Shown here piece by piece: positions 30,370 to 38,648 of a DNA stretch of 64,000 nt (position 1 is its first letter; each line of letters begins with the position of its first letter). The position numbers and the translations under genes are program-made. The notes under the pieces were generated by a model that was not told the DNA's origin, did not search any database, and saw only the letters and a list, made by a program, of their open reading frames with translations. The DNA is from Falsiphaeobacter marinintestinus (GTDB lineage: Bacteria; Pseudomonadota; Alphaproteobacteria; Rhodobacterales; Rhodobacteraceae), in assembly GCF_007923355.1 (NCBI RefSeq), contig NZ_VOGO01000010.1, positions 62,001 through 126,000 on the forward strand. Reading direction: 5' to 3'.

Positions 30370-31343
30370 GTCAGGGCTTCCCCGATCTGATCCATGACCC
30401 GCACCAGTTCGGCGCTGATTCCGGGTTCGGACAAGGCGTGCCCCGCATTGCGGACCATCTTAAGCTCTGACGCAGGCCAAAGCTCGCTCACCCGATATGC
30501 AGAAACCGGTGGGCAGATCATGTCATAGCGGCCTTGCACGATGACACCGGGAATATGCGAAATCCGCCCCATGTTGGCGAGGATCTGACCATCGAACTCC
30601 AAAAACCCGCCATGGGTGAAATAGTGATTCTCCAGACGTGCAAACGCCCGTGCATAATCTCCGGGGCTTTCACCCGTTCCGCCGGTTGAATGAATGGACG
30701 CCAAAGCGTTTTCCCACGCCGACCACGCGCGACCGAAGCGGACTTCCATCGCTCGATCACCCGAAAACAGACGTTTGTTGTACGCTTTGATCAAATCACC
30801 ACGTTCGTCCTCAGGGATAGGCGACACGAAATTCGCCCAGGTTTCGGGCCAGAATTTTCCAGCCCCGCCCCCGTAAAACCAGTCCAGCTCGGTCTGAGTC
30901 ATCAGGAACACGCCGCGCAGGACCAATTGGGCGACACGCTCGGGATGCGACTGCGCGTAGATCAGTGACAACGTCGCGCCCCAGCTACCGCCAAAAACGA
31001 TCCAGCTATCGATGTCCAGATCGGATCGGATTCGTTCGATATCAGCAACCAGATGCCAGGTGGTATTGTTTTCCACCCCGGCGTGCGGTCGAGACCGTCC
31101 ACATCCGCGCTGATCGAAAAGAATGATCCGATAAACCTTTGGATCGAAGTACCGCCGCATTGCGGGGCTGCACCCACCGCCTGGGCCGCCATGCAGCACC
31201 ACAACCGGCATGCCGTCGGGGTTGCCGCATTGCTCCATATAAATGCGGTGCCCCTGCCCAACATCCAGCACACGCTGATCAAAAGGTTCGATCGGCGGAT
31301 GCAGATATTGGACTGCGCGCTTTTGGTCCGGGTACTTGTCCAT
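30366..31343 (-). CDS. pip: Prolyl iminopeptidase
   Basis: Serine aminopeptidase of the alpha/beta-hydrolase fold (family S33) that removes N-terminal proline from peptides. The 325-residue protein has [23 protein letters not shown] (oxyanion region, shown in parts), the nucleophile elbow [23 protein letters not shown], and late catalytic residues in GRYDMICPP (Asp) and NAGHAL (His). It is first in a two-gene unit with the short solute-binding-like protein and diverges from ubiG with only 49 bp between starts. Confidence 0.95.
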   Translation of the reverse strand: MDKYPDQKRAVQYLHPPIEPFDQRVLDVGQGHRIYMEQCGNPDGMPVVVLHGGPGGGCSPAMRRYFDPKVYRIILFDQRGCGRSRPHAGVENNTTWHLVADIERIRSDLDIDSWIVFGGSWGATLSLIYAQSHPERVAQLVLRGVFLMTQTELDWFYGGGAGKFWPETWANFVSPIPEDERGDLIKAYNKRLFSGDRAMEVRFGRAWSAWENALASIHSTGGTGESPGDYARAFARLENHYFTHGGFLEFDGQILANMGRISHIPGVIVQGRYDMICPPVSAYRVSELWPASELKMVRNAGHALSEPGISAELVRVMDQIGEALT

Positions 31344-31392
31344 TACAGCCCTATATAAACTCCTGAGAGTAAAGAAGCGAATGGAGACTAGA

Positions 31393-32139
31393 ATGCAAGT
31401 GTCTCAAACCACTGTCGACCCCGCTGAGGTCGCGAAATTCGAGGCAATGGCCGCCGAGTGGTGGGATCCCGCCGGGAAATTCAAACCACTTCATATGCTG
31501 AACCCCTGCCGGTTGGACTACATCACCAGCCAGATCGCGGGTGAGTTCGACCGGGATCTGACTGCACCCAAGCCGTTCGAAGGGCTTCGCCTTCTGGATA
31601 TCGGCTGTGGCGGCGGGCTTTTATCTGAACCGATGGCTCGCTTGGGCGCGACGGTCGTGGGCGCTGATGCCGCTGCTGGTAACCTGCCTGTGGCGCGCAT
31701 TCACGCCGAACAATCGGGGCTGGATATCGATTACCGCCATACCACCGCCGAAGACATGGCCGCAGCCGGTGAACGGTTTGACGTTGTGCTAAACATGGAA
31801 GTTGTCGAACACGTTGCCGATCCTTTGTCGTATCTGACCGCCTGCCATGACCTACTCGAACCGGGCGGGCTGCAACTGTGTTCGACGATCAACCGCAACC
31901 CGAAATCTTATGCCATGGCAATCTTCGGGGCCGAAGTTGTGATGCGCTGGCTGCCACGCGGTACGCATGACTGGTCGAAATTTATCACACCGGACGAATT
32001 GTACGATCTGATGCGTCAGGCCGGATTGGACCCGGTCGACCGCAAGGGATTCGTGTTCAACCCAATCAGCTGGGCATGGAGCCTGTCCGACCGCGATCTG
32101 AGCGTGAATTATGTCACCGCCAGCCTCAGGCCGGCCTGA
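31393..32139 (+). CDS. ubiG: Ubiquinone biosynthesis O-methyltransferase UbiG
   Basis: SAM-dependent enzyme that makes both O-methylations in ubiquinone synthesis. About 248 residues. The N terminus [19 protein letters not shown] is the UbiG signature, followed by motif [21 protein letters not shown] in parts, the [11 protein letters not shown] block and a C-terminal [15 protein letters not shown] 31393 is preferred because GGAG lies six bases upstream; ATG 31381 would add four residues. Its 3' end abuts the marR stop on the other strand with no spacer. Confidence 0.96.
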   Translation: MQVSQTTVDPAEVAKFEAMAAEWWDPAGKFKPLHMLNPCRLDYITSQIAGEFDRDLTAPKPFEGLRLLDIGCGGGLLSEPMARLGATVVGADAAAGNLPVARIHAEQSGLDIDYRHTTAEDMAAAGERFDVVLNMEVVEHVADPLSYLTACHDLLEPGGLQLCSTINRNPKSYAMAIFGAEVVMRWLPRGTHDWSKFITPDELYDLMRQAGLDPVDRKGFVFNPISWAWSLSDRDLSVNYVTASLRPA

Positions 32140-32595
32140 TCACTCGTCTTCTAATCGCAGACGCAGTTCGCGCAACACAGGCAGTACGGCGCGCACCTTG
32201 TCGGGGCCAACGTCGTCAACAAGTTCATTTATCATCGGCGCGACCGCGTCGATTGCCTGTTCCCGGGCGCGTTTGCCTGCCGGGCTGATCGCGACCATCT
32301 TGCGCCGCGCATCATCCCAGTCGGGGCGAATGTGGATGTAACCCGCCCATTCCAGCTTGTTCAGGGTGTTGGTCATCGCGCCGCGCGTCACATGAAATGT
32401 TTTGGCCAGCTGCGCAGGCGTACGTTCGGCATGGATAAACACAAGATGGTTCAGAACCGAGAAATGCGAGATTTCCATGCCTTTGGGCAGAACCCGGCTT
32501 AGCCGGTTCCGAAGGAGCTGATCCGAGGTCAGCATTTCGCTGAACAGCGATACAGCTAAGGCATTGGTGTCGTCGGTCATGGTTTTCTGGGTCAC
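32140..32595 (-). CDS. MarR family transcriptional regulator
   Basis: Winged helix-turn-helix DNA-binding protein of 151 residues. Seen: FSVLNHLVFIHAERTPAQLAKTFHVTRGAMTNTLNKLE in parts (helix-turn-helix about residues 55-85) and the wing GYIHIRPDWDDARRKMVAISPAGK. A GTG start at 32595 overlaps the nitrilase stop (GTGA) with GAGG six bases upstream, so it is chosen over an ATG five codons later. It is the last gene of comF-grxC-nitrilase-marR. Its target is unknown. Confidence 0.9.
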   Translation of the reverse strand: MTQKTMTDDTNALAVSLFSEMLTSDQLLRNRLSRVLPKGMEISHFSVLNHLVFIHAERTPAQLAKTFHVTRGAMTNTLNKLEWAGYIHIRPDWDDARRKMVAISPAGKRAREQAIDAVAPMINELVDDVGPDKVRAVLPVLRELRLRLEDE

Positions 32596-33422
32596 GGTCC
32601 CTCAAACGGACGGATATGGGTCAGTGACGGCACCTTTCGCCGGGCTTCATCGACCGCCGCATCGTTTATGTCAATGATATGAACGCCCTCAGCTTTTCCA
32701 CCGTCGGCCAAAACCTCGCCCCACGGCGAGATCGCCAAGCTATGCCCATGGGTTCGCCGCTGTTTTCCGTGCGTGTGCGGATGGGTGCCGGTTTGGGTCG
32801 GGGCCAGCACATAACATCCGGTTTCGATCGCCCGGGCGCGCAGCAAAGATTCCCAATGCGCGGCACCGGTAACGGGTGAAAACGCCGCCGGAACCGTCAG
32901 GATCCGCGACCCGGCTTGTGCCAAAGCCTGATACAGGTGTGGGAACCGGATATCATAACAGACACTCATCCCGACCTTGCCAAACGTGGTGTCTGCAACC
33001 ACGGCTTGCGAGCCGGGGCGATACCCGTCGGATTCGCGATAGGTTTCTTCCGGTGTGACCTGCACGTCGAACATGTGAATCTTGTCATAGCGCGCCACAA
33101 TCTGACCCGCAGGACCGACCATAATGGAACGATTGGCAAACCGCCCATCCGCATCATGCGTCTTTAGCGCCAGAGATCCGATCAACAACCAGATTTCCAG
33201 CTCTTCCGCCTGTTGCCGCAGGGCGGCCAATGTCGGATCTTGATCTTCGTGGCGTAAAACCGCGTTCTGATGCGACCGGCTGGACGACAAACAGTTCGTC
33301 ACCTCGGGCGTCAGAATAAATTCTGCACCTTCAGCCGCAGCTTCGGCAATGGCCCACTGGATCTTGGGCAAGTTCGCGTCAGGATCATCCCCGGAACACA
33401 GCTGGATCAGAGCAGCTATCAT
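32592..33422 (-). CDS. Carbon-nitrogen hydrolase (Nit2/omega-amidase-like)
   Basis: Nitrilase-superfamily amidase of 276 residues with the Glu-Lys-Cys triad in FILTPEVTN, YDKIHMFDV and GMSVCYDIRFPHLY. The KIHMFDV block and overall length resemble Nit1/Nit2 enzymes that remove deaminated glutathione or alpha-keto amides such as 2-oxoglutaramate. Placement directly after glutaredoxin (ATGA overlap at 33419-33422) fits a link to glutathione repair, but the substrate is inferred. Confidence 0.92.
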   Translation of the reverse strand: MIAALIQLCSGDDPDANLPKIQWAIAEAAAEGAEFILTPEVTNCLSSSRSHQNAVLRHEDQDPTLAALRQQAEELEIWLLIGSLALKTHDADGRFANRSIMVGPAGQIVARYDKIHMFDVQVTPEETYRESDGYRPGSQAVVADTTFGKVGMSVCYDIRFPHLYQALAQAGSRILTVPAAFSPVTGAAHWESLLRARAIETGCYVLAPTQTGTHPHTHGKQRRTHGHSLAISPWGEVLADGGKAEGVHIIDINDAAVDEARRKVPSLTHIRPFEGP

Positions 33423-33679
33423 GTATCTGCCAAAAGCGCGTCCAGCTTGCCGCCACGCTCCAGATCCATCAGGTCGTCACATCCGCCAACATGGGTTTCA
33501 CCGATAAAGATCTGCGGAACGGTACGTCCACCATTGGCACGCTGAATCATTTCAGGCTTGCGGCTGGGGTCGGCGAACACATCGATCTCGGAAAAGGTCA
33601 CGCCCTTCTTTGACAGCAGGCGTTTGGCCATGTGGCAAAAGCCACAAAGCGGCGAAGTATAGATTTCGACTGGTTGCAT
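33419..33679 (-). CDS. grxC: Glutaredoxin 3
   Basis: Small glutathione-dependent dithiol oxidoreductase of 86 residues. MQPVEIYTSPLCGFCHMAKRLL is split here as VEIYTSPLCGFCHMAK with a CGFC active site (usual CPYC), TVPQIF with the cis-proline, and GGCDDLMDLER. The ATG at 33677-33679 has AAAGGA upstream. The stop overlaps the next start (ATGA). It lies 37 bp after comF. Confidence 0.95.
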   Translation of the reverse strand: MQPVEIYTSPLCGFCHMAKRLLSKKGVTFSEIDVFADPSRKPEMIQRANGGRTVPQIFIGETHVGGCDDLMDLERGGKLDALLADT

Positions 33680-33716
33680 GTCCGGTGTCCTTTGGCTGCT
33701 GTCTTTTGTCAGCCAT

Positions 33717-34469
33717 TTAGGTCTCCTTTGCAACGCGTGCCAGTACCAACACCCTGACTTCGGCGGCTCCGGCAGCGAGACAGGCATCCGAACAGGCCGC
33801 CAAAGTCGCACCCGAGGTCATCACATCATCGATCAGCAGGATACCGCGCCCCTCGATCAAACTCTGCCTTCTGGGATGCGCGATAATGACGCCATCAAGG
33901 GCGACGGCCCGTTCGGTCACGCTTTTCCCGTCCAACATCGGCGTTCGTTTGCGTCGCAACAACAAATCCGGGCAATGGCCAAGCCCGGTTACTTTGGCCA
34001 ATTGCTGAGCCAGCAAAGCCGACTGATTATAGCGGCGTTTCACAAATCGCATCCAATGCAAGGGAACAGGCGCGATCAGCAGACTATCCTCCAGGATAGG
34101 TCTTGCCGCCCGCGCCATCCAAAGCGCCGCCGGTTTTGCGATTTCAGGCCGGTCGCCATGTTTCAAAGCCAACACCAAACGCCGCGCCCGATCCTTGTAC
34201 AGCAATGCCGCGCGCCCCTCGCTCCACGGGCGTGGCATGGCCATGCAATCATCACACTCGATCCGGTACCCATCGGCCGCTCCAGGCAACGGAACGCCAC
34301 AACTTTCGCACACGACCCCGCCGATAAACGGCGTGTCCCGCCAGCAGACCCCGCACAGGCCGAAATCGCTGTCGACCATCTCGCCGCACCCCAGACAACG
34401 CGGCGGATATAACAGTTCAACAGCGGTTTGAATCTGCGCCCGCAAAGCTCTAGGTTCCGCCCATGACAT
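33717..34469 (-). CDS. ComF family phosphoribosyltransferase-like protein
   Basis: About 250 residues: an N-terminal double zinc-ribbon (CLGCG, CGVCW, CESCG, CDDC) and a C-terminal phosphoribosyltransferase-type domain with the PRPP loop ILLIDDVMTSGATL. ComF proteins are needed for DNA uptake in naturally competent bacteria, but the exact role is unsettled and no competence operon is present here. ATG 34469 (MSWAEPRAL) is used because AGGAG lies eight bases upstream. This start overlaps the start region of the divergent NDUFAF5-like gene by seven bases. Confidence 0.9.
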   Translation of the reverse strand: MSWAEPRALRAQIQTAVELLYPPRCLGCGEMVDSDFGLCGVCWRDTPFIGGVVCESCGVPLPGAADGYRIECDDCMAMPRPWSEGRAALLYKDRARRLVLALKHGDRPEIAKPAALWMARAARPILEDSLLIAPVPLHWMRFVKRRYNQSALLAQQLAKVTGLGHCPDLLLRRKRTPMLDGKSVTERAVALDGVIIAHPRRQSLIEGRGILLIDDVMTSGATLAACSDACLAAGAAEVRVLVLARVAKET

Positions 34470-35278
34470 CCGCACCGCTCCTGTTCGACCGCACATCCTT
34501 GACCACCCACCGTTCCCGCGTAACCGAGGACGGGCTGTTTTTGCATCGCTGGGCCTTGGATGATGTTCAGGATCGGCTGTTGATGGTTAACAGGTCGTTT
34601 ACCTCACCTGCCATCGTCACACCTTTTCCGCAGGTCTGGGCAGCCGAGTTTCCCGACGCGCAGATCGTACCGGATGATGATACACTAAACCTGACCCCCG
34701 GCACGCATGATATGGTCATCCATGCCATGTGCCTGCATTGGGCAAATGATCCGGTCGGCCAGATCATTCAGTGTCGGCGTGCGTTAAAAGAAGACGGGTT
34801 CCTGCTGATTTTGATGCTGGGCGGCCAGACATTGCAGGAACTGCGCACAGTTCTGGGGCAGGCCGAGTCAGACGTAACCGGAGGCTTGTCCCCCCGAATC
34901 GTCCCGATGGGCGAGATTCGCGATCTGGGCGCATTGCTGCAACGCGCCGGGTTGGCCCTGCCAGTTGCGGACAGTGTAACGTTGACCGCTGAATATCGAG
35001 ACCTGGTTCACCTGATTCACGACTTGCGCGCGATGGGTGAAACCAATGCGTTGCAGAACCGCTTGCGAAGACCCACAGGCCGCGCTGTCTTTGATCGTGC
35101 CGATGCGCTGTACCGCGAGCATTTCGGCAAGAATGGAAAGCTGCCTTGCACGTTCGAAATCGTCTGTCTGACCGGGTGGTCCCCCTCTGAAAGCCAACCC
35201 AAGGCATTGCGCCCCGGATCGGCAAAAACCCGGCTGGCCGAGGCCCTTGGAACGTCCGAAACCAAATTGTCCGATTGA
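34463..35278 (+). CDS. NDUFAF5-like methyltransferase-fold protein
   Basis: A 271-residue protein resembling the complex I assembly factor NDUFAF5, best seen at MVIHAMCLHWANDPVGQI followed by RRALKEDGFLLILMLGGQTL. Family knowledge: human NDUFAF5 hydroxylates an arginine in the NDUFS7 subunit. The expected SAM-binding motif I glycine-rich loop is not visible; the region around residues 38-60 reads RLLMVNRSFTSPAIVTPF. So classical methyltransferase activity is doubtful. ATG 34463 follows AGGT and overlaps comF head to head. hemH follows 60 bp downstream on the same strand. Confidence 0.78.
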   Translation: MTSAPLLFDRTSLTTHRSRVTEDGLFLHRWALDDVQDRLLMVNRSFTSPAIVTPFPQVWAAEFPDAQIVPDDDTLNLTPGTHDMVIHAMCLHWANDPVGQIIQCRRALKEDGFLLILMLGGQTLQELRTVLGQAESDVTGGLSPRIVPMGEIRDLGALLQRAGLALPVADSVTLTAEYRDLVHLIHDLRAMGETNALQNRLRRPTGRAVFDRADALYREHFGKNGKLPCTFEIVCLTGWSPSESQPKALRPGSAKTRLAEALGTSETKLSD

Positions 35279-35338
35279 CCTGCGCCGATTTCCGATTAAC
35301 TCACGTCAAACCCAAGCAAAACCAGCCCGGAGAGATCC

Positions 35339-36391
35339 ATGTCCGACGTTTCCCGCCCCATTCACGCGCCGGCTGACCATCCGTCGTTTCCGCGCCCGAA
35401 AATCGGTGTGCTGCTGGCCAACCTTGGAACGCCAGACAACCACGATTATTGGTCTATGCGGCGGTATCTGAACGAGTTTCTGTCAGACAAACGAGTGATC
35501 GATATCCCGGATTGGAAATGGCAGCCATTGCTGCAGCTGATCATCCTGACGAAGCGGCCGTTTTCCAGCGGAGCTGCATATCGGTCAATCTGGAACACCG
35601 AAGCGGACGAAAGCCCGCTTATGACGATCACCAAACAGCAAACGGCTGCGATCTCTGCCACCATGCAAGCTGAGTTCGGCGATGAGGTGATGGTCGATTT
35701 CTGCATGCGCTATGGCAACCCGTCGACCCCGTCCAAGGTCCGCGCCATGGTTGAAGCCGGATGCCAGAAGATATTGTTTTTCCCGCTTTACCCGCAATAT
35801 GCAGGCGCAACGACGGCCACCGCCAATGACAAGTTCTTTCAGTCTTTGATGACTGAAAACTGGCAACCAGCCGCCCGCACGGTGCCCGCCTATTTCGACC
35901 ATCCGGCATATGTTGATGCGCTGGCCCGGTCTATTGAGCGCGCCTATGCCAAGCTTGAGACGCGCCCTGATGTTCTGGTGTGTTCCTATCACGGGATGCC
36001 ACTGCGATATCTGACCGCAGAAGGCGATCCGTATCACTGCCAGTGCGTTAAAACGACCCGTCTGCTGACCGAAAGGTTGGGCTGGGACAAAACCGAAATT
36101 GTGTCAACTTTCCAGTCGCGGTTCGGGTCGGAAGAGTGGCTTCAGCCCTATACAGTCGAAGAAGTCGCCCGGTTGGCAGAGTCCGGTAAGACCAGCATCG
36201 CTGTTTGCGCGCCCGCCTTTTCGGCGGATTGCATAGAAACGTTGGAAGAGATCAATGAAGAGATCCGCGACAGCTTTGTCGAAGCGGGTGGTAAAGAGTT
36301 TACCTATATCCCCTGCCTGAACGACGATGACGCACACATTGCCGCGCTGAGCACCGTGATCAAGGAAAACCTAGCTGGTTGGATCGGCTAG
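35339..36391 (+). CDS. hemH: Ferrochelatase
   Basis: Inserts ferrous iron into protoporphyrin IX, the last step of heme synthesis. The 350-residue protein has IGVLLANLGTPD near the N terminus, MRYGNPS, FFPLYPQYAGATTAT, CSYHGMPLRY with the catalytic histidine, FQSRFGSEEWLQPYT, and the C-terminal VCAPAFSADCIETLEEI. A GGAGAG site precedes the ATG. A bidirectional terminator separates it from a convergent small gene. Confidence 0.97.
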   Translation: MSDVSRPIHAPADHPSFPRPKIGVLLANLGTPDNHDYWSMRRYLNEFLSDKRVIDIPDWKWQPLLQLIILTKRPFSSGAAYRSIWNTEADESPLMTITKQQTAAISATMQAEFGDEVMVDFCMRYGNPSTPSKVRAMVEAGCQKILFFPLYPQYAGATTATANDKFFQSLMTENWQPAARTVPAYFDHPAYVDALARSIERAYAKLETRPDVLVCSYHGMPLRYLTAEGDPYHCQCVKTTRLLTERLGWDKTEIVSTFQSRFGSEEWLQPYTVEEVARLAESGKTSIAVCAPAFSADCIETLEEINEEIRDSFVEAGGKEFTYIPCLNDDDAHIAALSTVIKENLAGWIG

Positions 36392-36413
36392 GCCAGCCAC
36401 CCATCAGACATGA

Positions 36414-36443
36414 AAAAAGGCGATGGAAAACCACCGCCTTTTT
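36414..36443. terminator. Bidirectional terminator between hemH and the small exported protein
   Basis: AAAAAGGCG and CGCCTTTTT arms extended by TGG/CCA across one A-C mismatch, with an AAAA loop. A and T runs on the two sides let it work for both strands; it starts 22 bases after hemH and 20 bases after the small gene. Confidence 0.88.
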
Positions 36444-36463
36444 CCGAAGTTGTCAGTCGACAA

Positions 36464-36646
36464 TTACGAGCTTGCAATAGCCGCGCCGACGAGAACCAGC
36501 AGTACCAACGGCAACCAGATGCCGCTCGACGAGCTAGTTGCTTCTTCGACGATTACCGGTGCTTCAACAACCGGCTCAGCCAGGTTACCAGCTGTAGCGG
36601 TCGAAGCAGCAGCAGCCAGAGCAGCGGCGAGAACGAGTTTTTTCAT
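36464..36646 (-). CDS. 60-residue exported single-pass small protein
   Basis: Signal peptide MKKLVLAAALAAAASTATAG, a short acidic Pro/Val/Glu linker, a run of serines (TSSSSG), and a C-terminal hydrophobic helix (IWLPLVLLVLVGAAIA). After cleavage it would be about 40 residues held in the inner membrane with its N terminus outside. A perfect GGAGG site seven bases before the ATG supports expression. I know of no function. It is convergent with hemH. Confidence 0.82.
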   Translation of the reverse strand: MKKLVLAAALAAAASTATAGNLAEPVVEAPVIVEEATSSSSGIWLPLVLLVLVGAAIASS

Positions 36647-36662
36647 TTTAACCTCCAGATAT

Positions 36663-36685
36663 TGCGCGGACCTATAGACCGCGCA
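36663..36685. repeat. Inverted repeat upstream of the small exported gene
   Basis: Perfect seven-base arms TGCGCGG and CCGCGCA around ACCTATAGA, 16-39 bases before the start codon of the 60-residue gene. It could be an operator or a 5' RNA stem that shields the ribosome site. Confidence 0.5.
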
Positions 36686-36779
36686 GCCAAGACTTACCTC
36701 GTGACTTTTTCTAACCAGCTAAACCGCCCAAATGCAAATGCTTGTTAGTCAATCCGAGGCGTGCGGCGGCGAAATGTCG

Positions 36780-37385
36780 TCAAATAAGCAACACCTGTGT
36801 GCCCACTTTAGTCAGTGAAAACAGCTCTGAGATGTGTTGGTTGTAAAGACCGATGCATCCGTTCGACGACTTGCGCCCGATCTTGCGCGTATCGTGTGTT
36901 CCGTGGATCCGATAGTACTTCCAACTTAGATACAATGCGTGCGTCCCAAGCGGATTGTCGGGGCCGGGTTCAATATAGGATGGCCATTCCGGGTTCCGCT
37001 TCTTCATCGACGGTGTTGGTGACCAGCTTGGGCCTTCCACTTTGCGAATCACACTGGTGCGCCCTCGGCGGGTCATTTCGTCGGTCAGAGGCACGCTGGA
37101 CGGATACAGCTTGTACAGTGATTCGTCTTCCGACCAAAAATGCAGCGCACGCGATGTGGTGTCGACCAGAACGGCACCGTTCTTCAGGTTGCTGAAGTAA
37201 GGCCCCCAATGCAGCGCCTTAAAGCTAGAGATATTGCGCCGAACTGCTGGTTCCGGCTCGGGCTCGGGCCGCAAAGGATCATAGGTTTCTTCCTCTTCAG
37301 TCGCAAAAGCGGGGCTTCCGATCAAAGCGGCAGTTCCGGCCAGAAAGCGGCGGCGTGTCGGTGTGAACAGGGTTTTCTTCGACAT
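36780..37385 (-). CDS. L,D-transpeptidase (YkuD domain), Tat-exported
   Basis: Cell-wall enzyme that makes 3-3 peptidoglycan crosslinks or attaches proteins. The 201-residue protein begins with a twin-arginine signal (TRRRFLAGTAALIGSPAFA), has a short PEPEPEP linker, and a YkuD domain with the HGTHDTRKIG histidine and the catalytic SSNGCIGLYN cysteine. ATG 37385 is used; upstream in-frame codons cross the promoter. A second L,D-transpeptidase lies 0.7 kb away beyond a CAP-domain lipoprotein. Confidence 0.93.
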   Translation of the reverse strand: MSKKTLFTPTRRRFLAGTAALIGSPAFATEEEETYDPLRPEPEPEPAVRRNISSFKALHWGPYFSNLKNGAVLVDTTSRALHFWSEDESLYKLYPSSVPLTDEMTRRGRTSVIRKVEGPSWSPTPSMKKRNPEWPSYIEPGPDNPLGTHALYLSWKYYRIHGTHDTRKIGRKSSNGCIGLYNQHISELFSLTKVGTQVLLI

Positions 37386-37428
37386 GTGGTGCAGATCTCC
37401 CGGGGCTCTGGCAGTCAGATTCTGGCCT

Positions 37429-37457
37429 ATAATATGGCCGGAAAGCTGCACTCGCAA
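37429..37457 (-). promoter_or_regulatory. Promoter of the Tat-exported L,D-transpeptidase
   Basis: Minus-strand TTGCGA and TATTAT separated by exactly 17 bases, ending 43 bases before the ATG. On the plus strand a perfect TTGACA at 37482-37487 could be the -35 for the CAP-domain gene, but no good -10 follows it. Confidence 0.5.
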
Positions 37458-37556
37458 ATCAAACCACAGCGATCTTCAGATTTGACAGGGTTGTGAGTTT
37501 GCGCTCAACGCTTTGGCGGGCTAGATGCAATTGCGATTCAGAACGTAAGGTAGACC

Positions 37557-38072
37557 ATGTTGCGTATCCTATCTCTGCTTTTGACCGGGCTTATTGTGCT
37601 CTCGGCCTGTGACACCTCAAACAGCACGTCCCAACTGGGCGCGGATGGCAAACCCTTGCCTCAGGTTTACAGAATTCGTGGCTCTGAAACGTCGAAAGTG
37701 CAGTTCCGGATTCTGGATTCAGTCAACGCTTTACGCACGGCGTCTGGTCTGAACACTGTCCAGCTGAACTCAAACCTGACAGCTGCCGCCGCAACCCATT
37801 CACGCGACATGTCTGTGCAAAACCGGCCTTGGCATTTTGGATCAGACGGATCGTCGCCCATCGACCGGGTCCGACGTGCTGGCTATACCGGCGCCATGTT
37901 GGGTGAAAACATCTCAGAAACGTACGAAACCGAGTTGGAAACGCTGGCTGCGTGGATGGAAGAACCCGGAACGCGATCGGTCATCATGGATCCCAACGCG
38001 GTCAATATGGGGTTCGCCTGGCACCAGGAATCCAGCGGCAAACTCTGGTGGACGATGATAATGGGCGGCTGA
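37557..38072 (+). CDS. CAP/SCP-domain lipoprotein
   Basis: A 171-residue exported lipoprotein: signal peptide with lipobox LSAC, Cys18 as the lipidated residue, then a CAP (cysteine-rich secretory/SCP) domain with LNSNLTAAAATHSRDM (conserved histidine), GYTGAMLGENIS, and a late GFAWHQ / LWWTMIMG segment. CAP proteins have varied roles, some at the cell wall; none can be assigned here. AAGG precedes the ATG. It is flanked by two L,D-transpeptidases, convergent with one and divergent from the other. Confidence 0.9.
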   Translation: MLRILSLLLTGLIVLSACDTSNSTSQLGADGKPLPQVYRIRGSETSKVQFRILDSVNALRTASGLNTVQLNSNLTAAAATHSRDMSVQNRPWHFGSDGSSPIDRVRRAGYTGAMLGENISETYETELETLAAWMEEPGTRSVIMDPNAVNMGFAWHQESSGKLWWTMIMGG

Positions 38073-38085
38073 CACCGCCCGATCA

Positions 38086-38586
38086 TCAGGCGCGAAGCGA
38101 GATCAGCGTACCGGTTTGCACCATCGCATAGATCTGTTCGATTTCCTTGTTTTTCACAGCAATACAGCCTGCGGTCCAATCTGAACCTTTGGCTTTGCCT
38201 TTTGTGGGTTGGCCGTGAATAAAGATGTCACCGCCAGGCGACAGGCCCGCCGCTTTGGCCCGCGCGATATCCTGCGAGTTGGGGTAAGAAAGACCAACCG
38301 ACAGATGAAAGCTGCTGTTCGGGTTACGACGGTCGATCAGATAAGTGCCTTCGGGCGTTTTGCCATCGCCCTTGAAATTCTTGTGTCCCACCGGCGCAAA
38401 CCCAAGATCGACCTTATAGCTTTCAAGGATGTCTTCGTTGTGCAGCAAATACATGCTGCGCGCGCCCTTGTTCACCACAATAGATGTGACCGGGGGCCCG
38501 AAGTACCGCTGAAACTTGCTGGACTGGGTACAGCCAGCTATGGCCGCGGTGGCCAGCACCCCAATGCCAAATTCACGTCTAAGCAT
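38086..38586 (-). CDS. L,D-transpeptidase lipoprotein (ErfK/YbiS-like)
   Basis: A 166-residue YkuD-domain protein. LRREFGIGVLATAAIAGC combines a twin-arginine pattern with a lipobox (Cys19), so it may be a Tat-exported lipoprotein. Catalytic motifs are FIHGQP and TAGCIAV. It should modify peptidoglycan peptides in the periplasm. It ends 14 bases from the convergent CAP-domain gene and lies 62 bp downstream of the sodium channel gene on the same strand. Confidence 0.93.
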   Translation of the reverse strand: MLRREFGIGVLATAAIAGCTQSSKFQRYFGPPVTSIVVNKGARSMYLLHNEDILESYKVDLGFAPVGHKNFKGDGKTPEGTYLIDRRNPNSSFHLSVGLSYPNSQDIARAKAAGLSPGGDIFIHGQPTKGKAKGSDWTAGCIAVKNKEIEQIYAMVQTGTLISLRA

Positions 38587-38648
38587 ACCGTTACTCTTTT
38601 TTTAACTGCCTCGACGATTCTTTACACGATCTTCATGTGTTTTCGAAA

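Noticed and set aside
33678-34412. A 244-codon plus-strand frame opposite comF
   Set aside because: comF on the minus strand has zinc ribbons and a PRPP loop; the antisense product is motif-free.
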